DNA of 64,000 nucleotides from Saliniramus sp050485405 (lineage in GTDB: Bacteria > Pseudomonadota > Alphaproteobacteria > Rhizobiales > Beijerinckiaceae): assembly GCA_050485405.1 (NCBI GenBank), contig JBJHBI010000002.1, forward strand, positions 1-64,000. The letters run 5' to 3'. Positions 61,184-64,000 of this stretch are shown here, piece by piece; position 1 is the first letter of the stretch, and each line of letters starts with the position of its first letter. A program made the translations under genes and the position numbers. The notes under the pieces were generated by a model, which worked only from the letters and a program-made list of their open reading frames with translations, ran no database searches and had not been told where the DNA came from.

Positions 61184-61849
61184 ATGTCGGGGATCGAACG
61201 CTACCGGGACCGCATGGAGGCCGGGCGGGTGCTCGCGCGAGCCGTATCGGAGAGCGCGGTGGCCGAGCCGTTTCACGATCCTCTCGTCCTCGCCCTGCCG
61301 CGCGGTGGCGTCCCCGTGGCGCTTCCCGTCGCGCAGGCGCTCTATGCCCCGCTCGACCTCCTCTTCGTGCGCAAGATAGGCGCACCGGGCCAGCCGGAAT
61401 TCGCCGTCGCGGCTGTCGTCGAAGGAGATTCCGGGGAACCCGTGACCAATCCCGATTTCGCCGGCTGGCTGCGCCTGCCTCAGGGTTGGCTGGAGGAGGG
61501 GCGTGTGCGCGGCACTGCCGAGATCGCCCGGCAACGCGCGCAATATTGCCCGGGCCGTGCCCGTCTCCCGGTCCGGGGCCGCTCGGTGATCATCGTCGAT
61601 GACGGGATCGCCACGGGCACGAGCCTCTTCGCAGCCGTGACGGCCCTGCGCCGAGAGGGGCCGCGCGATCTTACCGTCGCCGTCCCGGTCGCGCCGCCGG
61701 AGACGCTGGAGCGCCTGCGGGAGGTCGTCGATCACGTGATCTGCCCGCTCGCGCCGCGCCTGTTCCAGGCCGTCGGATTCTTCTACGACGATTTCCACCA
61801 GGTGGAGGATGACGAGGTGATCGCGGCTCTGGGCGGGGTTGCCGCATAA
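61184..61849 (+). CDS. Phosphoribosyltransferase family protein
   Basis: A 221-residue type I phosphoribosyltransferase. The PRPP-binding signature is VIIVDDGIATGTSLFAAVTA near residues 135-154; an N-terminal PRGGVPVALPVAQAL stretch follows the usual pattern. In many bacteria such proteins are annotated as having uncertain specificity. I start at ATG 61184 (SGIERYRDRMEAGRVLARA); upstream frames would add unrelated residues. The product is not a known purine or pyrimidine salvage enzyme by sequence reading. Confidence 0.8.
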   Translation: MSGIERYRDRMEAGRVLARAVSESAVAEPFHDPLVLALPRGGVPVALPVAQALYAPLDLLFVRKIGAPGQPEFAVAAVVEGDSGEPVTNPDFAGWLRLPQGWLEEGRVRGTAEIARQRAQYCPGRARLPVRGRSVIIVDDGIATGTSLFAAVTALRREGPRDLTVAVPVAPPETLERLREVVDHVICPLAPRLFQAVGFFYDDFHQVEDDEVIAALGGVAA

Positions 61850-61896
61850 GGTGTCCCGCGCTTGCATTTGCCGCCCGCGCACGCCAGATCACCTCC

Positions 61897-62307
61897 ATGA
61901 CCATGCCGGACGATGACCGCAAGCATCCCGCTGACGGCGCCGCGCTCGACAGCCTGTTCGACCGCAGCGCCCGGATAGCCGCGCGCGCGCCGGCGGGCGC
62001 GGCGCGGGGCCTGATCACGGTCTATCGCTATTCGCTCTCCGGCCTGATGGGCCGGCAATGCCGGCACCTGCCGAGTTGCTCGGAATATACCCACGAGGCG
62101 ATCGGGAAATACGGGCTCTGGGCCGGCGGCTGGATGGGGCTCGCGCGGATATGCCGTTGCGGCCCCGGCGGCACGCACGGCATCGACAACGTTCTCGATG
62201 CATTGCCCGCGCAAGCGCACTGGTATATGCCGTGGCGCTATGGCCTGTGGCGCTCCACCAACGCGCCGCGCGAGGCCATGCGCGCGCAGTCCACGGATGA
62301 CGGCTGA
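61897..62307 (+). CDS. yidD: Membrane protein insertion efficiency factor YidD
   Basis: Small protein that assists YidC/Sec insertion of inner-membrane proteins. The 136-residue product has the family core RGLITVYRYSLSGLMGRQCR and HLPSCSEYTHEAIGKYG, followed by GWMGLARICRCGPGGTHGID, with the family's conserved Cys residues. It is longer than the usual 75-100 residues because of a 30-residue N-terminal extension; start could also be the ATG at 61903. It is outside the rpmH-rnpA-yidC cluster, which is common in alphaproteobacteria, where it often precedes thrS. Confidence 0.88.
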   Translation: MTMPDDDRKHPADGAALDSLFDRSARIAARAPAGAARGLITVYRYSLSGLMGRQCRHLPSCSEYTHEAIGKYGLWAGGWMGLARICRCGPGGTHGIDNVLDALPAQAHWYMPWRYGLWRSTNAPREAMRAQSTDDG

Positions 62308-62388
62308 CGCCGCGCTCTCACCCGTAAATGTCATCCCCCCATTGCTTACCTGCTGCGTTTGCAGGAGTGAGCCAGGAGCGTTTCGATC

Positions 62389-64000
62389 ATGATCAACCTG
62401 ACATTCCCCGATGGCGCGCGCCGTGAATTCCCGGCGGGCACGACCGGTCGCGAGATCGTCGAAGGCATCGCCAAATCGCTGGCCAAGAAGACGGTCGCCA
62501 TGGCGCTCGACGGCACGATCGTCGATCTTTCCGATCCGATCACCCGCGATGCGCGCATCGAGTTCCTCAACCGCGAGGATCCGCGCGCCCTCGAACTGAT
62601 CCGCCACGATTGCGCCCACGTGCTGGCCGAGGCGGTGCAGGAGCTCTATCCGGGGACGCAGGTGACGATCGGGCCGGTGATCGAGAACGGCTTCTACTAC
62701 GATTTCGCCCGCGACGAGCCCTTCACGCCGGAAGATTTCGCCGCGATCGAGAAGAAGATGCGTGAGATCATCGCCCGCGATCAGCCCTTCACCAAGGAGG
62801 AATGGTCGCGCGACGAAGCCAAGCGCGTCTTCGCGGAGAAGGGTGAGGATTACAAGGTCGAACTCGTCGACGCGATCCCGCCGGACCAGTCCCTCAAGAT
62901 CTATCGCCAGGGCGAGTGGTTCGATCTGTGCCGCGGCCCGCATATGACCTCGACCGGCAAGATTGGCACCGCCTTCAAACTGATGAAGGTGGCCGGCGCC
63001 TATTGGCGCGGCGACGCCAACAATCCGATGCTGACGCGCATCTACGGCACGGCTTGGGCGAATGATGCCGATCTGCAGAACTACCTCCACCAGCTCGCCG
63101 AAGCCGAGAAGCGCGATCACCGCAAGCTCGGGCGTGAGATGGATCTCTTCCATTTCCAGGAAGAGGGGCCCGGCGTCGTCTTCTGGCACGCCAAGGGCTG
63201 GACGCTGTTCCAGCAACTGACGAACTACATGCGCCGGCGCCTCGCCGAGGATTACGAGGAGGTCAACGCCCCTCAGATCCTCGACCGCGCCCTGTGGGAG
63301 ACATCCGGCCATTGGGGCTGGTATCGCGAGAACATGTTCGTCACCCAGACCGAGGACGAGCGCGTATTCGCGATCAAGCCGATGAACTGCCCCGGCCATG
63401 TGCAGATCTTCAAGCACGGCCTGAAGAGCTATCGCGATCTGCCGCTGCGCATGGCGGAATTCGGCGCCGTCTCGCGCTACGAGCCGTCGGGTGCACTCCA
63501 CGGCCTGATGCGCGTGCGCGCCTTCACCCAGGACGACGCGCATGTCTTCTGCACCGAAGAGCAGATGGCGGCGGAATGCCTGAAGATCAACGATCTGATC
63601 CTCACCACCTATGCCGATTTCGGCTTCGACGAGATCGTCGTGAAGCTCTCCACTCGCCCGGAAAAGCGCGTCGGCACCGACGAGATGTGGGATCACGCCG
63701 AGGCCGTCATGGAGGACGTGCTCAAGCAGATCGAGGCGCAATCGGGCGGGCGGATCAAGACGTCGATCAACCCCGGCGAGGGGGCGTTCTACGGTCCTAA
63801 ATTCGAATATGTCCTGCGCGACGCGATCGGGCGCGACTGGCAATGCGGCACGACGCAGGTCGATTTCAACCTGCCCGAGCGCTTCGGTGCGTTCTATGTC
63901 GATGCCGACGGCCAGAAGAAGATGCCGGTGATGATCCACCGGGCGATCTGCGGCTCGATGGAGCGCTTCACCGGCATCCTGATCGAGCATTTCGCCGGCC
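62389..64000 (+). CDS. thrS: Threonyl-tRNA synthetase, 5' part (window edge)
   Basis: Charges tRNA-Thr and edits Ser-tRNA-Thr. The frame starts ATG 62389 (INLTFPDGARREFPAGTTG) with AGGAG upstream and runs off the window after 537 codons with no stop. The TGS domain lies at residues 1-65, then the editing domain with the HDCAHVLAEAVQELYPG motif near residue 80, and the class II core with WETSGHWGWY, NCPGH and RVRAFTQDDAHVF motifs. Gene is expected to continue about 110 codons. It is the last gene of the window. Confidence 0.95.
   Translation, partial: MINLTFPDGARREFPAGTTGREIVEGIAKSLAKKTVAMALDGTIVDLSDPITRDARIEFLNREDPRALELIRHDCAHVLAEAVQELYPGTQVTIGPVIENGFYYDFARDEPFTPEDFAAIEKKMREIIARDQPFTKEEWSRDEAKRVFAEKGEDYKVELVDAIPPDQSLKIYRQGEWFDLCRGPHMTSTGKIGTAFKLMKVAGAYWRGDANNPMLTRIYGTAWANDADLQNYLHQLAEAEKRDHRKLGREMDLFHFQEEGPGVVFWHAKGWTLFQQLTNYMRRRLAEDYEEVNAPQILDRALWETSGHWGWYRENMFVTQTEDERVFAIKPMNCPGHVQIFKHGLKSYRDLPLRMAEFGAVSRYEPSGALHGLMRVRAFTQDDAHVFCTEEQMAAECLKINDLILTTYADFGFDEIVVKLSTRPEKRVGTDEMWDHAEAVMEDVLKQIEAQSGGRIKTSINPGEGAFYGPKFEYVLRDAIGRDWQCGTTQVDFNLPERFGAFYVDADGQKKMPVMIHRAICGSMERFTGILIEHFAG

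Overview
The window is a high-G+C, gene-dense chromosomal segment from an alphaproteobacterium, most likely of the Hyphomicrobiales (Rhizobiales) type. This rests on gene content: PopZ (DUF2497), a ChrR-like protein, DUF6880, DUF1127, class II fructose bisphosphatase GlpX, an MlaE with a fused N-terminal STAS-like region, Crp/Fnr sites of the FixK type, and a TakP-like TRAP binding protein. Genus cannot be fixed from sequence reading alone. Starts were chosen from Shine-Dalgarno sequences, signal peptides and family length. No tRNA, rRNA or CRISPR array was seen.

Layout. 1-9.4 kb: pyridoxal kinase, flagellar hook (flgE) and motor switch (fliG) genes, ferredoxin-NADP reductase, a complete TRAP transporter (dctP-dctQ-dctM), nicotinamidase and mercaptopyruvate sulfurtransferase. 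9.4-13 kb: AlaX-type editing protein, an orphan ChrR-like protein, and a probable PQQ-dependent dehydrogenase/cytochrome c pair. 13.2-14.05 kb: a HigB-HigA toxin-antitoxin operon with a clear operator. 14-24 kb: housekeeping genes for queuosine synthesis (tgt, queA), topoisomerase IV (parC), recO, tusA and valS. 24-31.8 kb: popZ, a TolC-family protein, an isoaspartate methyltransferase, glpX, homoserine dehydrogenase and metY; the last two are divergent around a leader carrying a perfect 18-bp palindrome.

31.9-36.2 kb is the accessory part, visibly richer in A+T than its surroundings. It holds a translationally coupled pair of small unknown genes and a roughly 300-base segment rich in inverted repeats that ends in a near-perfect 44-nt hairpin. 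Next come an uncharacterised 208-aa protein and, two bases later, an XRE/ImmA-IrrE metalloprotease regulator. Last are the remains of a two-gene locus, one member HEPN-like, cut by an IS3-family (IS407-like) element whose 4-bp target duplication can be read. This is the best place to look for an undescribed stress or defence module.

36.2-48.4 kb: a renalase-like oxidoreductase, GNAT and Nudix enzymes, a phosphoesterase, a YbaK deacylase, the Mla-type lipid transport operon (mlaE-mlaF-mlaD-lipoprotein, with an unusual exact 61/40-residue repeat in MlaD), a dipeptide epimerase, an MFS transporter and an exported EndoU-like nuclease. 48.4-53.6 kb: a single-domain receiver protein, a Crp/Fnr regulator flanked by two FixK-type boxes, an AbrB-family membrane protein, an IsdG/HmuQ-like monooxygenase, a PAS protein and an orphan Tat-exported TRAP binding protein. 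53.7-64 kb: DUF1127, uvrA with a probable SOS box, an HlyD/FtsX-type exporter lacking its ATPase, a phosphoribosyltransferase, yidD and the 5' part of thrS, which runs off the end.
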